Assembly: GCA_024743195.1 (NCBI GenBank)
Contig: JANSXE010000015.1
Location: 1 to 64,000 of the forward strand
Length of the DNA: 64,000 nt
From: Alphaproteobacteria bacterium
GTDB taxonomy: Bacteria; Pseudomonadota; Alphaproteobacteria; UBA8366; Aestuariispiraceae
Reading direction: 5' to 3'
In this document: positions 43,945-51,468 of the stretch, in pieces
Numbering within the stretch: the stretch's first letter is position 1
How the letters are laid out: each line of letters begins with the position of its first letter
Made by a program: the position numbers and the translations under genes
The notes under the pieces: model-generated
Told to the model about the DNA's origin: nothing
The model's input: the letters and a program-made list of their open reading frames with translations, nothing else
Databases searched by the model: none

Positions 43945-45566
43945 GCGCGCCCGGGCGGATCGACGCGGCCGATTTGCGCGCCCGCCTGATCGCCGCCGAT
44001 CGGGGGGAGGCGGAGATCGCCCCGCTCGACGTGCGCGAGGAGGGGGAGTTCGGCCGGCGCCACCTGCTGCGCGCGGTCAATGTCCCGCTCAGCCGCTTCG
44101 AACTGCTGATCCGCCCGCTGGTCCCGCGGCGGGCCGCGCCCATCGTGCTGATGGATGCGGCCGACGGCCGGGCGGAGCGGGCGGCCGACCTGCTCGCCGC
44201 CGCCGGCTATGGCGACGTCGCGATCCTGGCGGGCGGGATCGAGGCCTGGGGCGACGCGGGCTTCGAGCTGTTCAGCGGCGTCAACGTGCCCTCCAAGCTG
44301 TTCGGCGAATACATCGAGCATCGCTACGACACGCCGCGGCTTTCGGCCGAGGAGCTCAAGGCGAAGCTCGATGCGGGCGAAGACCTCGTGGTGCTGGACA
44401 GCCGTCCGCTGTCCGAGTTTCACGCCATGAACATCCCGACCGGGATCAACACGCCGGGCGCCGAGCTGGTCCATCGCATCCGCCGCGTCGCGCCCGATCC
44501 CAAGACCGCCGTGATCGTCAATTGCGCCGGGCGCACCCGCTCGATCATCGGCGCGCAGTCGCTGATCAACGCCGGCCTGGAGAACCCGGTCTTCGCCCTG
44601 ACGAACGGGACCATGGGCTGGCATCTGGCCGGGCTGGCGTTGGAGACCGGACAGACGCGGCGCGCGCCGGAGCCCGATGCGGCCGCGCGCGCCTGGGCGC
44701 AGCAAGCCGCCCGCCGCGTTGCCGGGCGCTTCGGCGTGCGCACGCTCGACCCGTCCGAAGCGGCGCGCCTGCGCGCCGATCCGGCGCGCACGACCTATCT
44801 GCTCGACGTGCGCGATCCGGCCGAGTTCGAGGCCGGCCGGCCGGCCGGCGCCGTGAGCGCCCCCGGCGGCCAGTTGGTGCAGGCGACCGACCGCTATGTC
44901 GGCGTGCTGGGGGCGCGGCTGATCCTGACCGACGACGACGGCGTGCGCGCGACCATGACGGCGAGTTGGCTGATCCAGATGGGCTGGCCGGAGGTGTATG
45001 TTCTGGACGGCGGGCCGCCGGGCGCCGAGGCGGGACGGGAGGCCGGGCCGCCCTCGCAGCAGATTCCGGAGCTCTGCCAGTTCGCCCAGGGGTTCATCGC
45101 CCCGGAGGATGTGTCGGCGCTGGACGAGACGGTCCCGATTCTCGACCTCTCGACCAGCCTGGAGCACAAGCAGGGCCACGTGCCGGGCGCCCGCTTCGCG
45201 ATCCGCACCGACCTGATCAAGGAATTGGGCGATCTGGCGGCGTCGCGGCTGATCGTGCTGACGGCGCGCGACGAACGCCTCGCGCGGCTCGCCGCCAACG
45301 ACCTGACCCGCGCCGGCGTGCATCGGGTGCGGGTCCTGCGCGGCGGCTTCGACGCCTGGCGGGCCGAAGGCCGCGCGGTCGAGACAGGCCTGCGCGACCC
45401 GCTCTCCGACCCCAAGCGCGACGTCTATGAGCGCCCCTACGATCTTGAGGACGGGGTCGAGGAGGCGATGCAGGCCTATCTCGATTGGGAGATCGAGCTG
45501 ATCCGCCAGATCGAACGGGACGGCACCCTGACCTTCCCCGAGTTCGCGCCCGCGGAAACCGCATAG
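43941..45566 (+). CDS. Four-domain rhodanese-related sulfurtransferase
   Basis: A 541-aa cytoplasmic protein made of four rhodanese domains (about residues 5-115, 120-235, 255-365 and 375-490). Only the second has an active-site loop with cysteine, VIVNCAGRTRSIIG (Cys195). The others have IVLMDAADGRAERA, LILTDDDGVRATMT and LIVLTARDERLARL, with the nucleophile replaced, so they are probably structural or binding domains. The GTG start is coupled to the thiol-dioxygenase stop. The pair likely moves persulfide sulfur between acceptors and the dioxygenase. Confidence 0.85.
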   Translation: MSAPGRIDAADLRARLIAADRGEAEIAPLDVREEGEFGRRHLLRAVNVPLSRFELLIRPLVPRRAAPIVLMDAADGRAERAADLLAAAGYGDVAILAGGIEAWGDAGFELFSGVNVPSKLFGEYIEHRYDTPRLSAEELKAKLDAGEDLVVLDSRPLSEFHAMNIPTGINTPGAELVHRIRRVAPDPKTAVIVNCAGRTRSIIGAQSLINAGLENPVFALTNGTMGWHLAGLALETGQTRRAPEPDAAARAWAQQAARRVAGRFGVRTLDPSEAARLRADPARTTYLLDVRDPAEFEAGRPAGAVSAPGGQLVQATDRYVGVLGARLILTDDDGVRATMTASWLIQMGWPEVYVLDGGPPGAEAGREAGPPSQQIPELCQFAQGFIAPEDVSALDETVPILDLSTSLEHKQGHVPGARFAIRTDLIKELGDLAASRLIVLTARDERLARLAANDLTRAGVHRVRVLRGGFDAWRAEGRAVETGLRDPLSDPKRDVYERPYDLEDGVEEAMQAYLDWEIELIRQIERDGTLTFPEFAPAETA

Positions 45567-45574
45567 GCCCTCGG

Positions 45575-46405
45575 ATGCGCCGCTCGCCCCTAGCCCCCGA
45601 TCCCGTCGGCGCGGCGGAAGTCGGGGCCCGACCGGCCTGGGCGCGCGCCTTGGGGCGCGGCCTGGGGCGCGGCAGGGCGGCGGCGCGGCGGCTGCTGGAC
45701 GGGGCGTTGCCGCCGCGCTGCCCAGCCTGCGGCGTGGTGGTGGGCGAAACGGGCGTTCTCTGCGCCGAGTGCTGGGGCGCGCTGTCCTTCCTGGAGCCGC
45801 CGCTCTGCGTGCAGTGCGGCTATCCGTTCGAACTGGATTTCGGGGAGCCGGTGGCGTGCGGGGCCTGCCTCGCCCGGGCGCCGGCCTTCGACCGGGCGCG
45901 CGCCGTCTTCGCCTATGACGAGGCCAGCCGGTCGATGCTGCTCGACTTCAAGCATGGCGACCGCACGGATCTGGCCCCGGCGCTGGCCCGCTGGATGGCG
46001 CGGGCCGGGGCGGAGCTGTTGGCCGACGCCGACCTGATCGCGCCCGTGCCGCTGCATCCGCGCCGGCTCTGGCGGCGGCGCTACAATCAGGCGGCGCTGC
46101 TGGCGCAGGCGTTGGCCGGCCCCGCGGAGGTTCCACTGAGCGTCGACCTGCTGCAGCGCCGGCGCAACACGCCGAGCCAGGGCCGTCTGTCGGCCAAGGG
46201 CAGGCGGCGCAACGTGGCCGGCGCCTTCCTGGTCCGCCCCGCGCGGCGCCCGACGGTGTCGGGCAAGCGGATTCTCTTGATCGACGACGTGATGACCACC
46301 GGCGCGACGGCGGAGGCCTGCGCCAAAGCCTTGAAACGGGCCGGGGCGTCGGGGGTCGACCTGCTGACGCTGGCGCGCGTGGTGCGGCCGACGACGGCCG
46401 AGTGA
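45575..46405 (+). CDS. comF: ComF-family phosphoribosyltransferase-like protein
   Basis: A 276-aa protein. The N-terminal zinc-ribbon region is PPRCPACGVVV...VLCAECWGAL, plus VQCGYPF and ACGACLARAP. The C-terminal type I PRTase signature is ILLIDDVMTTGATAEAC near residue 235, preceded by APVPLHPRRLWRRRYNQAALLA. ComF functions in DNA uptake and recombination in naturally competent bacteria; in alphaproteobacteria the role is not established. The start ATG lies 8 nt after the rhodanese stop, so it is probably co-transcribed with it. Confidence 0.87.
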   Translation: MRRSPLAPDPVGAAEVGARPAWARALGRGLGRGRAAARRLLDGALPPRCPACGVVVGETGVLCAECWGALSFLEPPLCVQCGYPFELDFGEPVACGACLARAPAFDRARAVFAYDEASRSMLLDFKHGDRTDLAPALARWMARAGAELLADADLIAPVPLHPRRLWRRRYNQAALLAQALAGPAEVPLSVDLLQRRRNTPSQGRLSAKGRRRNVAGAFLVRPARRPTVSGKRILLIDDVMTTGATAEACAKALKRAGASGVDLLTLARVVRPTTAE

Positions 46406-46460
46406 TCGGCGCGCGGTTGGCAAGCGCCCGCGCGTCCCTATATCGTGCGGGGGAATTCAG

Positions 46461-46480
46461 GCCCCGGATTGATCCGGGGC
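46461..46480. repeat. GC-rich perfect hairpin upstream of grxC
   Basis: GCCCCGGAT and ATCCGGGGC are exact reverse complements around a 2-nt centre. There is no T-run. It could be a REP-like element or attenuator between comF and grxC. Confidence 0.5.
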
Positions 46481-46540
46481 GGGGGAGCGGCGCCGCGACG
46501 CCGACGGGACTGAGGCAAGTCAGGCAAGCGAGAGAATATC

Positions 46541-46804
46541 ATGGCGCATGTGGAAGTCTACGCCCGCCCGATGTGCGGCTTCTGTTTCAAAGCGAAGAAG
46601 CTGCTCGCCAAGAAGTCGGTCGATTTCGTCGAATACGACATCTGGGAAGAAGCCGGCCGCAAGGACGAGATGGTCGAACGCAGCGGCGGCGCGACCACCG
46701 TGCCGCAGATCTTCATCGACGGCCGCCCGATCGGCGGCTGCGACGAGTTGATGACGCTCGAGGCGCGCGGCGAGCTCGACAAGCTCTTGGAGACGGCGGC
46801 GTGA
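46541..46804 (+). CDS. grxC: Glutaredoxin 3 (GrxC)
   Basis: An 87-aa glutaredoxin with the redox site YARPMCGFCFKAKKLL (C-G-F-C instead of the common C-P-Y-C) and the glutathione-binding TTVPQIFIDGRPIGGCDEL. It reduces disulfides using glutathione. The ATG follows GAGAG. Its stop overlaps the start of the nitrilase-type amidase (GTGA), a conserved alphaproteobacterial pair. Confidence 0.9.
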   Translation: MAHVEVYARPMCGFCFKAKKLLAKKSVDFVEYDIWEEAGRKDEMVERSGGATTVPQIFIDGRPIGGCDELMTLEARGELDKLLETAA

Positions 46805-47667
46805 GCGGCGCGGCGGATCGGACGCGGCTGACCGTCGCCTGCGCGCAGCTCTGCTCGACGACCGAGCCGGCGCGCAATCTCGCCCTCGCCTCCGATCTGG
46901 TGCGCGAGGCGGCGGGCCGGGGCGCGCAGCTCGTCGGCCTGCCGGAAGTGGTCAACCTGATGCAGGTGAACCGCAAGGAGGCCGTCGCGGCCGCCCGCAC
47001 GGAAGACGAGGACGAGAGCCTCGCAGGCTTCCGCGCGCTGGCCGAGGAGCTGGGGATCTGGCTGCATGTCGGCTCGCTGTCGCTCAAGATCGCGGGCGAG
47101 GAGCGGCTCGCCAACCGCGGCTTGCTGATCGACCCGAAAGGCGCGATCCGCGGGCGCTACGACAAGATCCACATGTTCGACGTCGACCTCGAGGGCGGCG
47201 AGAGCTATCGCGAGAGCAACGGCTACCGCCCCGGCGGCCATGCGGAGCTGGTGGAGACGCCGTGGGGCGGCTACGGGATGAGCGTCTGCTACGATGTGCG
47301 CTTCCCGCATCTCTATCGCGACCTCGCCAAGGCCGGCGCGCGGATGCTGGCCGTGCCCGCCGCCTTCACGCGCAAGACCGGCCGGGCGCATTGGCATGTG
47401 CTGTTGCGCGCGCGCGCGATCGAGAACGGCTGCTTCGTCCTCGCCCCCGCGCAGACCGGCGTGCATGAGGACGGCCGCGAGACCTACGGCCATGCGCTGA
47501 TCGTCGCGCCCTGGGGCGAGGTGCTGGACGACGCGGGCGAAGAACCCGGCCTGGCGGTCGCGGAGATCGATCTCAGCGAGGTCGATCGGGTGCGGAGCAT
47601 GGTGCCCTCGCTCTCCAACGACCGACCCTACGACGCGCCGCGGCGGTTGGGGCTGGCGGCGGAGTGA
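46801..47667 (+). CDS. Nitrilase-superfamily hydrolase (NIT1/deaminated glutathione amidase-like)
   Basis: A 288-aa carbon-nitrogen hydrolase with the complete Glu-Lys-Cys triad: [26 protein letters not shown] and [16 protein letters not shown]. The KIHMFDVDL block is typical of the Nit1 group that repairs deaminated glutathione, which fits its coupling to grxC. The GTG start overlaps the grxC stop. Omega-amidase activity is an alternative. Confidence 0.88.
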   Translation: MSGAADRTRLTVACAQLCSTTEPARNLALASDLVREAAGRGAQLVGLPEVVNLMQVNRKEAVAAARTEDEDESLAGFRALAEELGIWLHVGSLSLKIAGEERLANRGLLIDPKGAIRGRYDKIHMFDVDLEGGESYRESNGYRPGGHAELVETPWGGYGMSVCYDVRFPHLYRDLAKAGARMLAVPAAFTRKTGRAHWHVLLRARAIENGCFVLAPAQTGVHEDGRETYGHALIVAPWGEVLDDAGEEPGLAVAEIDLSEVDRVRSMVPSLSNDRPYDAPRRLGLAAE

Positions 47668-47683
47668 CGGCGCGCGCCGCGTC

Positions 47684-48223
47684 CTAAGCCTGGGCGCGCC
47701 GCCGCGCCGCGATGCGCTGTTTCACGGCGGGCCCGGGCTCGTCGATCCGGCCCTCTTCGAAGCCGAGCGCCTCGAACGCCGCGCCGACGGCCGCGCGCAA
47801 TTCGCCGGGCCTCAACAGGAAATCGGGATTGCTGGGACGGCCGAAGGCTTCGTTTCCCGCCATGAAGGTCTCATAGAGGAGGAGGCCGCCGGGCGCTGCG
47901 GCGGCCAGGATGTCCGGCAGGATCGGCCGCCAGAGATAGTTCACCACGACGATCGCGGCGAAGGTCCGGCCGGCCAGCGGAAACGGCCCCCCGCTCTCCA
48001 GGTCGGCTTCGACGACCTCCGCATCGGGCGCGCCGACAAGGTCCTCGACGCCGCGGACATCGCGGTCCAGGAAGACGGTCCGCCGGCCGCGGGCGAGGAA
48101 CAGCCGCCCGTTCCGGCCGCCGCCGCAGGCAAGGTCCAGCACGCCCCCCTCCGGCGGCGCCTGGTCGGCCCAGCGGTGAATCCAGGGGCTGGGATCGGAT
48201 CGGCTGCGGTGCGGCGCTGTCAT
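47684..48223 (-). CDS. Small class I SAM-dependent methyltransferase (TehB-like)
   Basis: A 179-aa protein. GGVLDLACGGGRNGRLFLARG is the SAM motif, TVFLDRDVRGVE the second strand and AAIVVVNYLWRPILPDIL motif IV. The size and the GGRNG/NYLWR pattern match methyltransferases annotated near DUF1178 genes in alphaproteobacteria. The acceptor is unknown. It converges on the amidase with 16 nt between stops and is divergent from the DUF1178 gene. Confidence 0.78.
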   Translation of the reverse strand: MTAPHRSRSDPSPWIHRWADQAPPEGGVLDLACGGGRNGRLFLARGRRTVFLDRDVRGVEDLVGAPDAEVVEADLESGGPFPLAGRTFAAIVVVNYLWRPILPDILAAAAPGGLLLYETFMAGNEAFGRPSNPDFLLRPGELRAAVGAAFEALGFEEGRIDEPGPAVKQRIAARRRAQA

Positions 48224-48333
48224 CGCGGCGTCATGCTTTTAACTTGCCGTTCATAGGGTTCGGGGCCAAATAGCTGAGGCGTCGGTGCGTTCCGTGGAGG
48301 GCGGGGCGACCGCGTACACGAGGATTTCGCGCC

Positions 48334-48753
48334 ATGATCTCGTTCAATCTGCGCTGTAGCAAGGACCATGAGTTCGAAGGCTGGTTCCGGGACAGCGCCC
48401 GCTTCGAGACGGATCGGAAGGCCCGCCGTATCGAATGCCCGGTCTGCGGAGACGCCAAGATCGAACGCGCGCTGAGCGCCCCCAACATCGCCACGTCGGA
48501 GCGCCGCGACGCCGCCAACGCCGAGCGGGCCCGCGCCATGCGCGACAAGCTGCGCCAATTCCGCCGCCACGTCGAATCCACCGCGCAGGATGTCGGCGAG
48601 CGCTTCCCGGAGGAAGCTCGCAAAATCCATTACGGCGAGAGCGAGGAGCGCGGGATCTACGGCAAGGCGAGCCCGGAAGAGGCCCGCGACCTGATCGAAG
48701 AGGGCGTCCCGGTCGCCCCGATCCCCTGGATCGAGGAAGCCAAGGACAATTGA
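48334..48753 (+). CDS. DUF1178 family protein
   Basis: A 139-aa zinc-ribbon protein: MISFNLRCSKDHEFEGWF and IECPVCGDAKIERALSAPNI supply a C-x4-H / C-x2-C type site. The highly conserved C-terminus is ERFPEEARKIHYGESEERGIYGKASPEEA, with DLIEEGVPVAPIPW at the end. The family is common in alphaproteobacteria next to the amidase/glutaredoxin genes. No function is known. Standard ATG. Confidence 0.92.
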   Translation: MISFNLRCSKDHEFEGWFRDSARFETDRKARRIECPVCGDAKIERALSAPNIATSERRDAANAERARAMRDKLRQFRRHVESTAQDVGERFPEEARKIHYGESEERGIYGKASPEEARDLIEEGVPVAPIPWIEEAKDN

Positions 48754-48808
48754 CGCCCCCGGCCCGACGGTCGACCACGCATCCCCAGGCCCCAGGCGGC
48801 CAAGCCGC

Positions 48809-49402
48809 TCACACCACATCCACGCGGGCCAGCATGGCCTTCCAACTGGACACCCGGGCGGCGTACCGCTCCCGGTCGAACGCCGCGCCGTCGAGCGCGA
48901 CCGCGAGGCGGTTGGGGACCTCCATCACGCCGGGCTGGTTCGCGTCCCGCAGGCCGCGCCGGCGGTCCGGCCCGACATAGCCCTTCACGGCGACGAAGCG
49001 TCGCGGCTTTCCCGCGATCTCCAGCACGTGGGAAAGCACGGCGTCCGCCGAATGAGGCTTGTTCAAGATATGATCGAACCCGGCGGCGGCGAAGCGCCGC
49101 GCATCGTCGCTGGTCACCGCGCTCTTGCAGGCCAGAACCCCGATGAAGGGATCCGGCCCGACCCGCCCGCGCCGAAGCCGGCGGACGATCTGGATCAGAT
49201 CCTCGTCATGCTGGTCCATCTCCAGCATCAGCAGATGGGGGTCCTCCCGTGTGAGGCCCTGCAGCACCGCGCTCAGATGATGCACGCGGTGAACGCCGTC
49301 GACCCCTTCCGCGCGCAGCCGGTCCGCCATCGCGGCCCCGACCGCTTCGAGCGGTTCGAGATACAACATCCGCAGGGCGGACAGACGCTTCGGTTTCTGC
49401 AT
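48809..49402 (-). CDS. Atypical receiver-domain protein
   Basis: A 197-aa protein with a CheY-like fold: RMLYLEPLEAVGAAM (strand 1), HLLMLEMDQHDEDL (strand 3), FIGVLACKSAVTSDDARRFAAAGFDHILNKP (strands 4-5 with the conserved Lys-Pro). The phospho-acceptor position at the end of strand 3 appears to be Glu rather than Asp, and strand 1 keeps one acidic residue, so it may be a pseudo-receiver. The C-terminal 70 residues (VGPDRRRGLRD motif, then helical) occur in other alphaproteobacterial receivers of unknown role. Standalone. Confidence 0.65.
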   Translation of the reverse strand: MQKPKRLSALRMLYLEPLEAVGAAMADRLRAEGVDGVHRVHHLSAVLQGLTREDPHLLMLEMDQHDEDLIQIVRRLRRGRVGPDPFIGVLACKSAVTSDDARRFAAAGFDHILNKPHSADAVLSHVLEIAGKPRRFVAVKGYVGPDRRRGLRDANQPGVMEVPNRLAVALDGAAFDRERYAARVSSWKAMLARVDVV

Positions 49403-49511
49403 GCGGGACCGCGGCGACGGAACGGGACGCGTCGATCGTTAAGGACGATGCGACGCCGCCAACTATGCGGCGCGCCATGCGGCGAGGGCAAGGCCCGCAT
49501 GCAGAATTTGC

Positions 49512-49545
49512 ATATATCAAATCGATATATTATGTCTTGATATAT
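49512..49545. promoter_or_regulatory. Operator-like inverted repeat upstream of padR
   Basis: ATATATCAA at 49512-49520 and TTGATATAT at 49537-49545 are exact reverse complements separated by 16 nt, in a short AT-rich island. They lie 50-80 nt before the PadR start, the place for autoregulation and control of the downstream efflux genes. Confidence 0.6.
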
Positions 49546-49595
49546 ATCGGCTTGAGCGGTAGCAGGACCCGACGCGAACCACGAGGCGTTGAACG

Positions 49596-50144
49596 ATGGA
49601 TGTGAAGACCACCTGCCTGGGCGTTCTCGCGATGGGCGAGGCGACAGGCTACGAGATCCGCAAGCATTTCGAGGACGGCCCCTTCAGCCATTTCGCCGAG
49701 GGCGGCTTCGGGTCGATCTATCCGGCGCTGAACCGGCTGACCGCCGACGGGCTCGTGGAGTGCACCGAGCAGGCGCAGGACAAACGGCCGGACAAGAAGG
49801 TCTACCGGCTGAACGACCGCGGCTTCTCCGCCCTGCTGCAGTCGCTGGAGCGCGCGCCGGCCGAGGATCGCTACAAGTCGGACCTGCTTTTCATGCTGTT
49901 CTTCGCCGACCACATCCCGCCGACGCGGCTGGCCGCGCTGATCGACGACCGCATCGCCTTCTATCGCGACAAGCTCGCGCAGATGGCGGAGTGCCGCCAG
50001 GACGACGCCGCCCCGTTCGGTCCGGCCTTCGTGCACGGCTTCGGGGCCTGCGTTTATCAGGCCGCCCTGGATTACCTCGAGCGGCATCGCGCCGCCCTGA
50101 TCGACCGGGTCGCGCGGGCGCAAGCCGCCGACGCGGCGGAGTGA
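49596..50144 (+). CDS. PadR-family transcriptional regulator
   Basis: A 182-aa regulator. The N-terminal winged HTH is LGVLAMGEATGYEIRKHFED...GFGSIYPALNRLTADGLVE with the basic wing KRPDKKVYRLNDRG. A Vir-like helical C-terminal domain for dimerisation follows (FMLFFADHIPPTRLAALIDDRIAFY). It likely represses itself and the RND genes and is released by a substrate of the pump. The ATG has GAGG upstream. It is 7 nt from the adaptor gene, one operon. Confidence 0.87.
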   Translation: MDVKTTCLGVLAMGEATGYEIRKHFEDGPFSHFAEGGFGSIYPALNRLTADGLVECTEQAQDKRPDKKVYRLNDRGFSALLQSLERAPAEDRYKSDLLFMLFFADHIPPTRLAALIDDRIAFYRDKLAQMAECRQDDAAPFGPAFVHGFGACVYQAALDYLERHRAALIDRVARAQAADAAE

Positions 50145-50151
50145 ACGCCTC

Positions 50152-51468
50152 ATGAGCCCCCAATCGTCCCCCGACGCCAAAGCCGACGCCAAAGCCGACG
50201 CGGCCGAGTCTGCGTCCGCCCCCTCCAGACGCCGCGGCTTCGGCGTGCGGCCGTCGCTCGTGATTGCCGTGCTGCTGGCGGTTGCGGCCGGCGGTTGGAT
50301 TCTGACCGGCGAGATCGAGGGACAGGCCCCGCCGGCCTCCGCCTCGGCGCCGGCGGACGCCGCCGAAGACGCCGAGGCCGCCGACTTCGGCTCCCCCGCC
50401 AATCGGCCGGCGGGCCAGCCCGTCGCCGTGCGCGTCTTCGACAGCGTCGCCGAGCCGCGGCGCGCCGTCCTCCAGCTCACCGGCCGCACGGTCGCCGACC
50501 GCCGCGCGCTGTTGAGCGCGGAGACCACCGGCCGGATCGTCGAAGTCGCGGTGGAGCTGGGCGACCGGGTCGCCGAAGGCGACCTCGTGGTCCGCCTCGC
50601 CGAGGACGATCGCATGGCGCAGCTGCGCGAAGCGCAGGCGCTGGTCAAGCAGCGGCAGATCGAGTTCAACGCCGCCGACCAGCTCTCCAAGAAGGGATTC
50701 CAGTCGGAGACGAACCGCGCGCAGGCCCTGGCGCAGCTCGAAGCCGCACAGGCGCAGTTGGAGCGCATCCGCGTCGAGCTGTCCAAGACCCGCCTCGCCG
50801 CGCCGTTCGACGGCGTCGTCGAGGCCCAGATGGTCGAAGTCGGCGATTTCGCCCAGCCCGGCGTCGGGCTGATCCGACTCGTCGACCTCGACCCGATGCT
50901 GGTGCAGATCCAGGTCTCAGAGCGCGAAATCGACCGCATCGAAATGGGCGGCGAGGCCGAGATCAGGCTCGTGTCCGGCCAGCGGACGACCGGGCGCGTC
51001 TCGCGCATCGCGCCGACCGCCTCCGATGCGACGCGCACCTTCGAGGTGGAGATTCAAATCGACAATCCCGACGGCGCGCTGCGCGACGGGGTGACGACCG
51101 AGGTGCGCCTGCCGACGCAGGAGGTCATGGCGCATCGCCTCAGCCCCGCCGTGCTTACGCTGGACGACATCGGGCGCGTCGGGGTCAAGGCGGTCGACGC
51201 CGACGACCGGGTCGTTTTCCACGCGGTCGACATCCTGGAAGACCGAGCCGACGGGATGTGGGTGACGGACCTGCCGATGACCCTCACCATCATCCGCGTC
51301 GGTCAGGAGTATGTCGCGGAGGGCGCCCGCGTCCGTCCGACCTCCGGCGACGCCTTCGAGGACGCCCCGGAGCCCAAGATCGACACCGACCCGATCGACC
51401 GCGACGCGCCGCCGCGCGTCAGCCGCACGGACGCGGACGAAGACGTCATGCAGGAGCAGGCCCAGTGA
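50152..51468 (+). CDS. RND efflux periplasmic adaptor (membrane fusion protein)
   Basis: A 438-aa HlyD/AcrA-type protein. The cytoplasmic N-terminus has a 12-bp duplication (DAKADAKADA), a membrane anchor spans about residues 36-54, and a barrel-sandwich and hairpin with GRIVEVAVELGDRVAEGD, a coiled coil (KQRQIEFNAADQL...QLERIRVEL) and TRLAAPFDGVVEAQMVEVGDF follow. It links the inner-membrane pump to an outer-membrane channel not encoded here. Its stop overlaps the start of the permease gene. Confidence 0.88.
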   Translation: MSPQSSPDAKADAKADAAESASAPSRRRGFGVRPSLVIAVLLAVAAGGWILTGEIEGQAPPASASAPADAAEDAEAADFGSPANRPAGQPVAVRVFDSVAEPRRAVLQLTGRTVADRRALLSAETTGRIVEVAVELGDRVAEGDLVVRLAEDDRMAQLREAQALVKQRQIEFNAADQLSKKGFQSETNRAQALAQLEAAQAQLERIRVELSKTRLAAPFDGVVEAQMVEVGDFAQPGVGLIRLVDLDPMLVQIQVSEREIDRIEMGGEAEIRLVSGQRTTGRVSRIAPTASDATRTFEVEIQIDNPDGALRDGVTTEVRLPTQEVMAHRLSPAVLTLDDIGRVGVKAVDADDRVVFHAVDILEDRADGMWVTDLPMTLTIIRVGQEYVAEGARVRPTSGDAFEDAPEPKIDTDPIDRDAPPRVSRTDADEDVMQEQAQ

